6,974 bases of DNA from Phycisphaerae bacterium (GCA_030603035.1 JAUVYQ010000131.1:1-6974), one strand, 5' to 3'. Shown: positions 1 through 4,767, counted from the first letter of the stretch. Numbers and translations: made by a program. The notes: generated from the letters alone by a model not told the origin.

Positions 1-141
1 AATGGGTCTCGATCCGACTGATCCTGATTTCGAATGTGGCGATGACTGCGGTATTTGCAATCCCGCACTATGGGGTGACTGCACACCAAAGTTTGTATGG
101 GCTAACGTAACAGGCCTCAAAAACTGTCCCATCTATGCAGG
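1..141. repeat. Terminal direct repeat, left copy (circular junction)
   Basis: These 141 bases are repeated exactly at 6834-6974, giving an offset of 6,833 bases. The repeat begins one base before the start codon of the Cys-rich gene. A perfect end repeat of this kind is what a circular molecule gives when its assembly graph is cut open, and 141 is a common largest k-mer in short-read assemblers. I therefore read it as an assembly overlap that marks a closed 6,833-bp circle, not as a biological long terminal repeat. Confidence 0.95.
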
Positions 142-466
142 ACATGATTTACCAAATGGTTCATGGAAATTAACGCAGGATATTGCACTTCCCTGTCGAT
201 GGCATGCTTTCTTTACTTTTGCTAATCCACACCCGCCGCCGGCAAACCAGGTTATGCATGTTGTCTGGAATGCAATTGGTAGTGTTTTTACTATGAACAA
301 TGACCAACCCCCGTTCTGGTTCTTTTTCGCCTCTACACCTATCGGAAATTGTATAACTGAATTCGATAATGAAAGTGTTTGTGGCGACCCTGGTCCTTGG
401 GCATCCCACGAAGGACATTGCACAATAACTTTCGGACCTCAAAATCCTTGTGGAGTACCTCCATAA
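2..466 (+). CDS. Cysteine-rich 154-aa protein, putative phage-associated beta-sandwich protein
   Basis: The protein has ten cysteines (C12, C16, C19, C27, C42, C65, C117, C127, C140, C150). The N-terminal C-x3-C-x2-C-x7-C cluster is followed by TPKFVWANVTGL, and then NGSWKLTQ leads to PCRW near residues 52-67. This order resembles small Cys-rich proteins I associate with phage and planctomycete-like metagenomic sequences; that is from memory, and their function is unknown. There is no signal peptide or membrane segment. The many paired cysteines suggest zinc binding or disulfides, with the rest probably beta-sheet. The ATG is supported by an upstream AAAGG, visible in the right-hand copy at 6823-6827. 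The stop TAA shares a base with the next ATG (TAATG). An exposed virion or adhesin part is possible but is inference. Confidence 0.8.
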   Translation: MGLDPTDPDFECGDDCGICNPALWGDCTPKFVWANVTGLKNCPIYAGHDLPNGSWKLTQDIALPCRWHAFFTFANPHPPPANQVMHVVWNAIGSVFTMNNDQPPFWFFFASTPIGNCITEFDNESVCGDPGPWASHEGHCTITFGPQNPCGVPP

Positions 467-654
467 TGGCCTTTATCGATGACATGGATATCCTGCTAAC
501 AGAATACAACCTGTACGACATGCCCCGAACGTTTTACGAAAATTGGGCTCAAGACAATTTGCATCGTACATACATGTTCGCAAACCACTTCGACCATACG
601 AACGTTATGGTAAAAGTCGATTACCCTGAATTTGTTGCGGAGAACACACCATGA
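466..654 (+). CDS. Hypothetical 62-aa protein
   Basis: The start ATG overlaps the stop of the Cys-rich gene by one base (TAATG), and GGAG lies about ten bases upstream. Its own stop overlaps the next start (ATGA). This tight coupling on both sides is the main evidence that the gene is real. The protein is rich in Asp, Asn, Tyr, Phe and His, with an acidic N-terminus (MAFIDDMDILLTEY) and no cysteine, signal peptide or obvious family motif. An earlier in-frame ATG at 379 would add 29 residues inside the Cys-rich gene and has no good ribosome site, so I prefer 466. I do not recognise it. Confidence 0.75.
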   Translation: MAFIDDMDILLTEYNLYDMPRTFYENWAQDNLHRTYMFANHFDHTNVMVKVDYPEFVAENTP

Positions 655-830
655 ACAAAGAACTTCAGAAAGCTTTTCGTGACCTCGAACTTTCCTCAGA
701 GCTCCTGAGGGTCACCCGCAATCGTCTTGCCCGTTTGCTTGCAAGGATCCCCACTGAAACAGAAAATCTTCGCATTCAAGCAGCCAACGTTGTTGAAAAT
801 ATTAAAACCATTGAAAAAATTCTGCCTTAA
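651..830 (+). CDS. Hypothetical 59-aa helical protein
   Basis: A 59-codon frame begins at an ATGA overlap with the preceding stop; GGAG at 639-642 is a good ribosome site eight bases before it. The product starts MNKELQKAFRDLEL and ends KTIEKILP. It has regularly spaced Leu and Ile among charged residues and one Pro near residue 34 (ARIPTETE), which suggests two amphipathic helices forming a hairpin or short coiled coil. There is no cysteine or membrane segment. It is the last gene before the long gene-free region, so it closes the replication-side operon. A small oligomeric regulator or scaffold-like protein is possible; I do not recognise a family. Confidence 0.75.
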   Translation: MNKELQKAFRDLELSSELLRVTRNRLARLLARIPTETENLRIQAANVVENIKTIEKILP

Positions 831-900
831 TTACCGGACAAATCGAGTCGAAAACCACAGAGAGAAGTTCGCATTGTCATCATTATATCATCCAAAACCG

Positions 901-915
901 CCCTATACAGTAGGG
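901..915. other. Small hairpin upstream of the iterons, candidate nick-site stem
   Basis: CCCTA at 901-905 and TAGGG at 911-915 form a perfect 5-bp stem with a TACAG loop. It lies about 84 bases before the first iteron. In pMV158-type origins a nick hairpin lies a similar distance from an array of 11-bp Rep-binding repeats. The geometry is seen in the sequence; the role is inference, and the Rep here looks closer to another rolling-circle family. Confidence 0.3.
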
Positions 916-998
916 GGGTGGGACTACCAGTACCAGAACCAGCCGGTATGCATGCCCATGATCATCGAACACCAAAACCAATAGAAGGGTTTGAGATC

Positions 999-1053
999 CA
1001 TTCGACATCCATTCGACATCGTTTCGACATCGTTTCGACATCCACTTGACATC
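999..1053 (+). repeat. Five tandem 11-bp iterons, candidate Rep-binding array
   Basis: Five contiguous copies with an exact 11-bp period begin at 999, 1010, 1021, 1032 and 1043: CATTCGACATC twice, GTTTCGACATC twice, and CACTTGACATC. The shared core is TYGACATC. A weaker sixth copy (8 of 11 matches) precedes them at 988-998. An 11-bp spacing puts each copy close to one helical turn from the next, as expected for cooperative protein binding on one face. Such arrays typically bind replication initiators or ribbon-helix-helix repressors, and both candidate proteins are encoded here. A near copy (9 of 11) overlaps the promoter -35 box at 2285-2295. Confidence 0.85.
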
Positions 1054-1096
1054 GTGTACAAAAATATAGTCCCTTTTACTCTGTTTTTATTGGTCT

Positions 1097-1210
1097 GAGG
1101 GCAAAGCCCTACACGCCGCACTGCTTCGTGATCTGTCGAGCAGGGTATATCCCCTTTAACAGTCTGAATTGTAATCGTGCTTCGCTTCTGCTGCTCAACC
1201 CCATCTTTGG
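1097..1210 (+). repeat. Diverged intergenic duplication, copy A
   Basis: This segment is matched 231 bases downstream at 1328-1441. It opens with an 18-base block identical in both copies (GAGGGCAAAGCCCTACAC) that contains the hairpin AGGGC-AAA-GCCCT. It ends with a 20-base block at 1190-1209 that matches 18 of 20 bases at 1421-1440 (GCTGCYCAACCCYATCTTTG). The middle has diverged strongly. Conserved ends around a drifting middle suggest two maintained sites, not a neutral duplication. Confidence 0.75.
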
Positions 1211-1327
1211 CTTTCGCCTCCTCCATCCCCCGCCCTCCCACCCTCTTTCATTGCATCATCCCAATTTTTTTGTTTGGAATCTTACCGAAGACTTTGTCAT
1301 AAATCACAACCAATATATTTTTGGTTC

Positions 1328-1441
1328 GAGGGCAAAGCCCTACACACCGCAGTTCATCGTTATGCCGCTTCTGGTGTAAGTCGCCATCATCCTTCATATT
1401 GCAAGCGTGCTATCGCATCTGCTGCCCAACCCTATCTTTGA
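1328..1441 (+). repeat. Diverged intergenic duplication, copy B
   Basis: This is the second copy of the segment at 1097-1210, with the same offset of 231 bases at both ends. It keeps the AGGGC-AAA-GCCCT hairpin exactly. Its end block continues into GATATC, giving CTATCTTTGATA, which is one inserted base away from the CTTATCTTGATA part of the pC194/pUB110-type nick site. That last likeness is weak and may be chance. Confidence 0.75.
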
Positions 1442-1520
1442 TATCCAAGAGCCATCCTCCTTCTGCTTTCCAATCGTTATGCTCTTGATGACGCGTTGTA
1501 TGCTCCCTCTGCAGGGTTCC

Positions 1521-1600
1521 GCTTCGCGGTTACAAGAAGCTCCGGTTACCCGGGTATTCAATCCCAGGTCTGCGCGAACGGAGCTTATCGAAATAACCGT
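1521..1600 (+). other. Nested long stem-loop, candidate structured RNA or ssDNA element
   Basis: Three concentric stems are visible. The outer GGTTA (1528-1532) pairs with TAACC (1594-1598). The middle AAGCTCCG (1537-1544) pairs perfectly with CGGAGCTT (1579-1586). The inner ACCCGGG (1548-1554) pairs with CCCAGGT (1563-1569) with one C-A mismatch and a TATTCAAT loop. The inner arm looks superficially like a tRNA T-arm, but no cloverleaf can be built. A strong terminator follows 11 bases later, which would suit the 3' end of a structured transcript. It could equally act in single-stranded DNA as a complementary-strand origin. Confidence 0.6.
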
Positions 1601-1610
1601 CGCTTCCAGA

Positions 1611-1638
1611 AAAAACAGGGGGCAAGCCCCCTGTTTTT
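1611..1638. terminator. Strong, symmetric Rho-independent terminator
   Basis: AAAAACAGGGGG at 1611-1622 pairs perfectly over 12 bp with CCCCCTGTTTTT at 1627-1638 around a CAAG tetraloop. The GC core is followed by a T-run, and the A-run on the other side gives the same signal on the - strand, so it can stop transcription from both directions. It lies inside the gene-free region, about 780 bases after the last gene. It therefore probably ends an unseen RNA transcript, or read-through from the replication operon. Confidence 0.85.
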
Positions 1639-1728
1639 CTTCTCGCTCCTTTTCTGCTTTTGAAGCTTTTCTGTCTTGTGATGTTTTCGGATGCTTACTG
1701 CTATCTTCTCCGTGGTCTGCACCCGCCC

Positions 1729-1903
1729 GTGCTACCGCACCTTCGAGCCCTGGTGGTCTCGATAATGTTCAGAGCCGCACGTGAAGACGAAAAATCCGTT
1801 CTCTTTTTACGAATCAGCAGTAAAGCCCTACCGGGCTTCACCACTGCCCTGTGGTTGCGTCTCCGATGACTCCGACGGACCACACTTTTGCCAGGAGGCA
1901 AAA
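1729..1903. repeat. Run of short perfect hairpins, two sharing a TACC loop
   Basis: Four perfect hairpins are seen: GTGC-TACC-GCAC at 1729-1740; AAGCCC-TACC-GGGCTT at 1823-1838; ACCAC-TGCCCT-GTGGT at 1840-1855; and TTTTGCC-AGGA-GGCAAAA at 1886-1903. The first two have different stems but the same TACC tetraloop, and a third TACC occurs in the loop of the hairpin at 2023-2046. None has a T-run that would make it a terminator. Confidence 0.6.
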
Positions 1904-2022
1904 GCTCCCTTCCTCCGGTCGGTCGGGGTTTCTGCGTCGAATGTACAGCTCCTTGAAAATTCGCAAAGCCTCGATACTCTTTTTCGGAAGACGTGCGACA
2001 AGACTCGCTAATGGCTCGCAGA

Positions 2023-2205
2023 CGATTGCCTTACCAGCGGCAATCGCCGGACGGCCTTAACAGCGGCCGGGGAGGCAGCCCGGGGCGGGCTGCCTAAGAC
2101 CCCACGGCGGCTTTGCCACACGTGGGGCGGGCTCCGCTCCGTTCCGCCCGTAGAACGCCGCCTGACGGCTGCCTGAGAGCCGGAAACGAGGCTGTTGGCC
2201 TCCGG
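2023..2205. other. GC-rich cluster of consecutive hairpins
   Basis: Successive stems nearly fill this stretch. CGATTGCC/GGCAATCG at 2023-2046 has loop TTACCAGC. CGGCC/GGCCG at 2052-2069 has loop TTAACAGC, which differs from the first by one base. AGGCAGCCC/GGGCTGCCT at 2073-2095 is a 9-bp stem. CCCCACG/CGTGGGG at 2100-2127 contains an inner GGC-TTT-GCC. GGGCGG/CCGCCC at 2125-2149 competes with it. CGGCT/AGCCG lies at 2166-2182, and CCGGA/TCCGG with inner AGGC/GCCT at 2180-2205. The stretch is much richer in GC than the genes around it. In ssDNA replicons such clusters serve as minus-strand origins or packaging signals; a large structured RNA is the other reading. Confidence 0.65.
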
Positions 2206-2287
2206 TATCCCCCCCATATTTCGGAGCTTACCCCGACGAAGCCCCCCAGTAGTCGTGCGACCCCCATAAAAAATCTTAACATTTTCC

Positions 2288-2315
2288 TTGACATCCCCAT
2301 TTTTCCCGCTATATA
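2288..2315 (+). promoter_or_regulatory. Sigma70-type promoter for the virion-like module
   Basis: TTGACA at 2288-2293 and TATATA at 2310-2315 are separated by 16 bp. Transcription would begin around 2320-2324, at or just before the lipoprotein ATG. The -35 box lies in TCCTTGACATC (2285-2295), which matches the last iteron in 9 of 11 positions. The iteron-binding protein may therefore also repress or tune this promoter. Confidence 0.6.
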
Positions 2316-2323
2316 GCAGTATT

Positions 2324-2491
2324 ATGTTAAGAATTTCACAATATCTTGTGATTTTGCTGGTCGTAGCGGTGAGCGGGTGTACCGTTCATTTCAAGGGCAA
2401 GGATATCGAACTCGATACAAAACCGATATCTCCGACTCTTTCTCAGTCGAACCATACCTACGAACTGGAAAAAATCGCACTTTTCAAGTAG
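2324..2491 (+). CDS. Small lipoprotein, 55 aa
   Basis: The protein begins MLRISQYLVILLVVAVSGC, a short n-region followed by a hydrophobic stretch and the lipobox V-S-G-C with the lipid-modified cysteine at residue 19. The mature part is only about 37 residues (TVHFKGKDIELDTKP...), charged and probably extended, and would be anchored to a membrane leaflet. The frame stays open upstream to a TTG at 2288, but that codon is part of the -35 box. ATG 2324 is therefore preferred, although it has no ribosome site and the transcript would be almost leaderless. It is the first gene of the virion-like module. Possible roles are a lysis helper (like colicin-release lipoproteins), a receptor-masking protein or an assembly factor; none is proved. 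Confidence 0.7.
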   Translation: MLRISQYLVILLVVAVSGCTVHFKGKDIELDTKPISPTLSQSNHTYELEKIALFK

Positions 2492-2502
2492 GGAGGTTTA
2501 TC

Positions 2503-3201
2503 ATGGCTGGTGTTAAATATGGCGGTGGTATCATCCAGATGTCCGGTTCGATAGCTGGTAATACCTTTGCCCGAAACCGTTACGGTAACTACGTTCGAGC
2601 CAGGACCGTTCCGGTCAATCCGAACTCCGCAATGCAATCCAACATTCGTGCCACCCTTGCTATGCTTACAGCTCGGTGGTCTGCTGTTGTTACCGCAGCT
2701 CAACGTGCAGCCTGGGATTTGTATGCTTCCAATGTTGTTATGCTCAACAAACTCGGCGAATCCGTTCACCTGACCGGATTCAATCACTACATCCGCAGCA
2801 ACGTCATCCTCTCAAATCTCGGTGCAGCCCAATACGATGACGGCCCTGTTGTTTTTGAACTTCCTGCCCAGGACCCGACTTTCGCAATCACAGCTTCGGA
2901 AGCAACCCAACAGATCACTGCTGCCTATGACGATACAATGGCCTGGGATACCGAGAACGGAGGCTATCTCTACATTTATCAGGGTCAGCCGCAAAATGCT
3001 CAGCGTAATTTCTTCGCCGGTCCGTGGCGATATCTCCACGCCGTGACAGGTGCCGCAGGAGCTCCAGTGGCAAGCCCGGATGTCTCGGCTGCCGTATTCG
3101 CGATCGCAGAAGGTCAACATCTGTGGTGTTACGCTCGAATCCAGAGAGCGGATGGGAGACTAAGCGAACCGTTCCGCGACGATACCTTTTGTGCTGCCTA
3201 A
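2503..3201 (+). CDS. Phage-type structural-like protein, 232 aa, unknown function
   Basis: The ATG has an excellent GGGAGG six bases upstream. The N-terminal half has a distinctive pattern: GSIAGNTFARNRYGNYVRAR (residues 15-34), then PVNPN, an amphipathic helix (SNIRATLAMLTARWSAV), AAQRAAWDLYA (65-75) and TGFNHYIRSN (91-100). I associate this conserved block with phage-linked hypothetical proteins; no function is known to me. From about residue 115 the sequence alternates like a beta-sandwich (TFAIT, QITAAYDDT, GGYLYIYQG, LWCYARIQRADGRLSEPFRDD), comparable to an Ig or FN3-like fold. It precedes the tail-collar genes, so a virion role (major or minor structural, or adaptor) is likely. It is the best candidate for a capsid protein by position and solubility, but no capsid motif is visible. 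The next gene starts within its last codons. Confidence 0.85.
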   Translation: MAGVKYGGGIIQMSGSIAGNTFARNRYGNYVRARTVPVNPNSAMQSNIRATLAMLTARWSAVVTAAQRAAWDLYASNVVMLNKLGESVHLTGFNHYIRSNVILSNLGAAQYDDGPVVFELPAQDPTFAITASEATQQITAAYDDTMAWDTENGGYLYIYQGQPQNAQRNFFAGPWRYLHAVTGAAGAPVASPDVSAAVFAIAEGQHLWCYARIQRADGRLSEPFRDDTFCAA

Positions 3202-3544
3202 GATTGTTCGCGGTCAGATTGGTTTATGGCGTGGAACGATCGGAACTATACCAGCTGGCTGGTTTCTCTGTGACGGTACTCATGGCACACCTGATTTGCG
3301 TAATCGCTTTGTCGTTATGTCCGGTAACATCTACGACATCAAAGACACAGGAGGTAACACCCTGCACGCTCACGGTTTTACCGGAGACGGTCATGGTCAC
3401 TTTTTGATTGAGTTGCCTGAAATTGACCGCGGTCCTATTCGCTCTCGCACCACTCAACCAAAACCTGCAGCCGGAACAACCGATGTCGCAAGCAGCTTGC
3501 CGCCATATTATGCGGTCGCTTATATAATGTTTCGAGGAGTTTGA
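3191..3544 (+). CDS. Phage tail-collar domain protein, first copy, 117 aa
   Basis: The Tail Collar family signature is clear: GTIPAGWFLCDGTHGTPDLR (residues 18-37), NRFVVMSG, then GGNTLHAHGFTGDGHGH and the ending LPPYYAVAYIM. The pairs H59/H61 and H68/H70 form HxH motifs. In trimeric phage fibre tips, such as those of T4, HxH histidines bind metal ions along the axis. The role is probably a trimeric receptor-contact or fibre-tip protein on the particle. The start is GTG 3191, overlapping the previous stop by 11 bases; it is supported by alignment of its first residues with the paralogue (IVRG and LVRG), although the ribosome site is weak. The next gene is its paralogue. The protein is short: collar domains usually sit at the end of longer fibres, so this is close to a stand-alone domain. 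Confidence 0.9.
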   Translation: MLPKIVRGQIGLWRGTIGTIPAGWFLCDGTHGTPDLRNRFVVMSGNIYDIKDTGGNTLHAHGFTGDGHGHFLIELPEIDRGPIRSRTTQPKPAAGTTDVASSLPPYYAVAYIMFRGV

Positions 3545-3545
3545 A

Positions 3546-3890
3546 ATGCCTGCTCTTGTAAGAGGTATTATTTTACTTTGGTCCGGCCTGATCGCAAAGA
3601 TACCGAATGGCTTTGTGATCTGCGATGGTACCAACGGAACTCCTAATCTGACCGATATGTTTGTCAGGGGTGCCGGTCATCTTTCCGCCCCTGGCGAAAC
3701 AGGCGGTAACGTAAATCACAATCACACGTTTACAGGTGACGGCCATTTTCATGACCTGGCCCTGGCCCTTGGACTTCAGTTCGGCCCGGATATTTCAGAT
3801 CGTACAACCCTGGACCCTGCAGCCGGAACAACCGACAACGCAAACGGCTTGCCGCCGTACTATGCACTTGCATACATTATGAAGACTTAA
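3546..3890 (+). CDS. Phage tail-collar domain protein, second copy, 114 aa
   Basis: This is a tandem paralogue of the gene just upstream, with GAGGAG six bases before its ATG and one base between the genes. The signature runs KIPNGFVICDGTNGTPNL (18-35), MFVRGAG, GGNVNHNHTFTGDGHFH and LPPYYALAYIMKT. The HxH pairs are H58/H60 and H67/H69. The two proteins agree through most of their length. They differ most between the second HxH motif and the shared PAAGTTD element, where a receptor-facing loop would lie. A 20-base block (CCTGCAGCCGGAACAACCGA) is identical at 3464-3483 and 3816-3835. They may form heterotrimers or give the element two binding specificities; that is inference. Confidence 0.9.
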   Translation: MPALVRGIILLWSGLIAKIPNGFVICDGTNGTPNLTDMFVRGAGHLSAPGETGGNVNHNHTFTGDGHFHDLALALGLQFGPDISDRTTLDPAAGTTDNANGLPPYYALAYIMKT

Positions 3891-3894
3891 AAAA

Positions 3895-4563
3895 ATGACG
3901 CCCACCAGATTATTACGCCCGTATGCCGCTAAGGCATTCATCGAACACGAATTCGATACAAACCTCTTAAATGTTTTTATCACTTTCCGCTTCCAGATGG
4001 ACCAGGATGTTAAACCGCCAAATGCTTTATGGCTTTGTAAAGTCGATTCGGTTCTCAAACCTGTTACAGTTTCAGCATGGCAGGATGCTTATACTATGCT
4101 TCTGACTGTCCCTAATATTGCCGTCCTTCCCGACCGTGTGACCCTCCAGTACGATGGTCCCAATGAAAACCTGATAATCACCTGGGACAAACAATGGGAA
4201 CCATGGGGTCCTATTGTCAGTGTCGAATTGCCTCCGGTTTACACAACAAGAACTTTTTCAACCGGTCCAGCCCAACAGGATGCAGTTGATATCTCCAACG
4301 TTAATGTGCTGTTCCTCGATTGTTCCGCAAATGATGTTGTTATCGCCGGCTTTGTCAATGGCGTTAACGGCCAGGTCCTTCATGTCGCCAGACTATGTGC
4401 AGCGGCTAACGATGGAACTCTTAAACACAACATCAACACCGGCAACCAGAGAATCTTATTACACGCCGGTGGAGATGAAACCCTTACCGGTGAGTATGGT
4501 GGATGGAACCTTGCATGTAACGGTACAAACTGGTATGATGTGAGCCACGCAAAACACGTTTAA
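3895..4563 (+). CDS. Fibre-like or receptor-binding protein, 222 aa
   Basis: The gene starts four bases after the second collar gene without a clear ribosome site, so translation is probably coupled. The N-terminal part (residues 1-110) is beta-rich and includes the block DRVTLQYDGPNENLIITWDK (80-99) followed by QWEPWGPI. The C-terminal part from about 128 has short regular strands: VDISNVNVLFLD, NDVVIAGFVNGVNGQVLHV, then LKHNINTGNQRILLHAGGDE (176-195) and GWNLACNGTNWYDVSHAKHV. This kind of C-terminus, with DGQVL- and NWYD-like elements, recalls the trimeric heads of phage fibres and spikes. No enzyme motif is visible. With the collar pair it makes a three-gene adhesion module. Family membership is by resemblance, not proof. 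Confidence 0.8.
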   Translation: MTPTRLLRPYAAKAFIEHEFDTNLLNVFITFRFQMDQDVKPPNALWLCKVDSVLKPVTVSAWQDAYTMLLTVPNIAVLPDRVTLQYDGPNENLIITWDKQWEPWGPIVSVELPPVYTTRTFSTGPAQQDAVDISNVNVLFLDCSANDVVIAGFVNGVNGQVLHVARLCAAANDGTLKHNINTGNQRILLHAGGDETLTGEYGGWNLACNGTNWYDVSHAKHV

Positions 4564-4578
4564 TTAAGGAGCTGAAAA

Positions 4579-4767
4579 ATGTCTGAAGAAAAAATGAAAC
4601 TATTCCATCCCAACTTGATCACAAAACAAACGAAGAAAACCAAAGTAAAGAAAGGCGGTTCAAAAAATGGCGGACAAGGGAAACGTAATAATAACACTTC
4701 GCAAGGAAGTGGCAACAAAACAGGAAGCAAAAATTCTTCTAGAAACAGTCAAGACAAAGCTGAGTGA
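4579..4767 (+). CDS. Small, highly basic, disordered protein, 62 aa
   Basis: AAGGAG lies seven bases before the ATG. After a start of MSEEKMKLFHPNLITKQ the protein is almost entirely Lys, Asn, Gly, Ser, Gln and Thr (KKTKVKKGGSKNGG, GSGNKTGSKNSSRNSQDK). It has no hydrophobic core, so it should be disordered and strongly positive. Basic peptides of this size are packed with the genome in Microviridae (the J-protein type), and a DNA-condensing role at the end of a virion module would fit here. That is an analogy, not sequence homology. The 3' half is overprinted by another frame (4667-4828). If the overlapping gene is the conserved one, the low-complexity tail could partly be a by-product of it. 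Confidence 0.65.
   Translation: MSEEKMKLFHPNLITKQTKKTKVKKGGSKNGGQGKRNNNTSQGSGNKTGSKNSSRNSQDKAE

Larger units (their letters stand above)
831..2323. other. 1.49-kb gene-free, hairpin-rich region (probable origin and regulatory region)
   Basis: I find no convincing gene on either strand. The open frames here lack ribosome sites, run through strong hairpins or the terminator, and have unnatural composition. The content in order is: a small hairpin CCCTA-TACAG-TAGGG at 901-915; three ACCAGN hexamers at 926-943; five 11-bp iterons at 999-1053; two diverged copies of a segment at 1097-1210 and 1328-1441; a long nested stem at 1521-1600 and terminator at 1611-1638; a series of small perfect hairpins at 1729-1903; a GC-rich hairpin cluster at 2023-2205; and a promoter at 2288-2315. 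About 22% of a 6.8-kb circle is a large share for non-coding DNA. It most likely carries the replication origins and possibly a packaging signal or a large structured RNA. A weak promoter-like TTGTCA/TATTTT pair lies at 1294-1321. Confidence 0.7.

Noticed and set aside
999..1053. CRISPR array
   Set aside because: The repeats are 11 bp and contiguous with no spacers, and no cas genes are present.
1046..1070. Promoter with TTGACA in the last iteron and TATAGT at 1065-1070
   Set aside because: The spacer is only 13 bp, too short for a sigma70 promoter.
924..1241. A 105-codon open frame on the - strand across the iterons
   Set aside because: It reads through the repeats, has a GTG start, and the corresponding frame in the second duplicated unit is broken by stops. 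The conserved parts are the hairpin blocks, not codons.
1537..1586. tRNA-like element (the inner arm resembles a T-arm)
   Set aside because: The loop is not a proper TTCRANY 7-base loop, no D or anticodon arm can be drawn, and the enclosing stem spans only 50 bases.
1407..1784. A 125-codon open frame on the + strand
   Set aside because: It runs through the long stem and the 12-bp terminator, has no ribosome site, and its composition does not look like a protein.
1776..1810. GAGCCGCACGTG resembling group II intron domain V
   Set aside because: The matching 3' strand (a CGGTTC-type end) is absent, and no other intron domain or reverse transcriptase is seen.
1781..2316. Several 66-76 codon frames on both strands in the GC-rich stretch
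   Set aside because: They are Arg/Pro/Ser-rich by-products of the hairpin sequence and lack plausible starts.
3464..3835. Template/variable repeat of a diversity-generating retroelement in the collar genes
   Set aside because: There is no reverse transcriptase or adenine-biased variation. The 20-base identity is explained by gene duplication.
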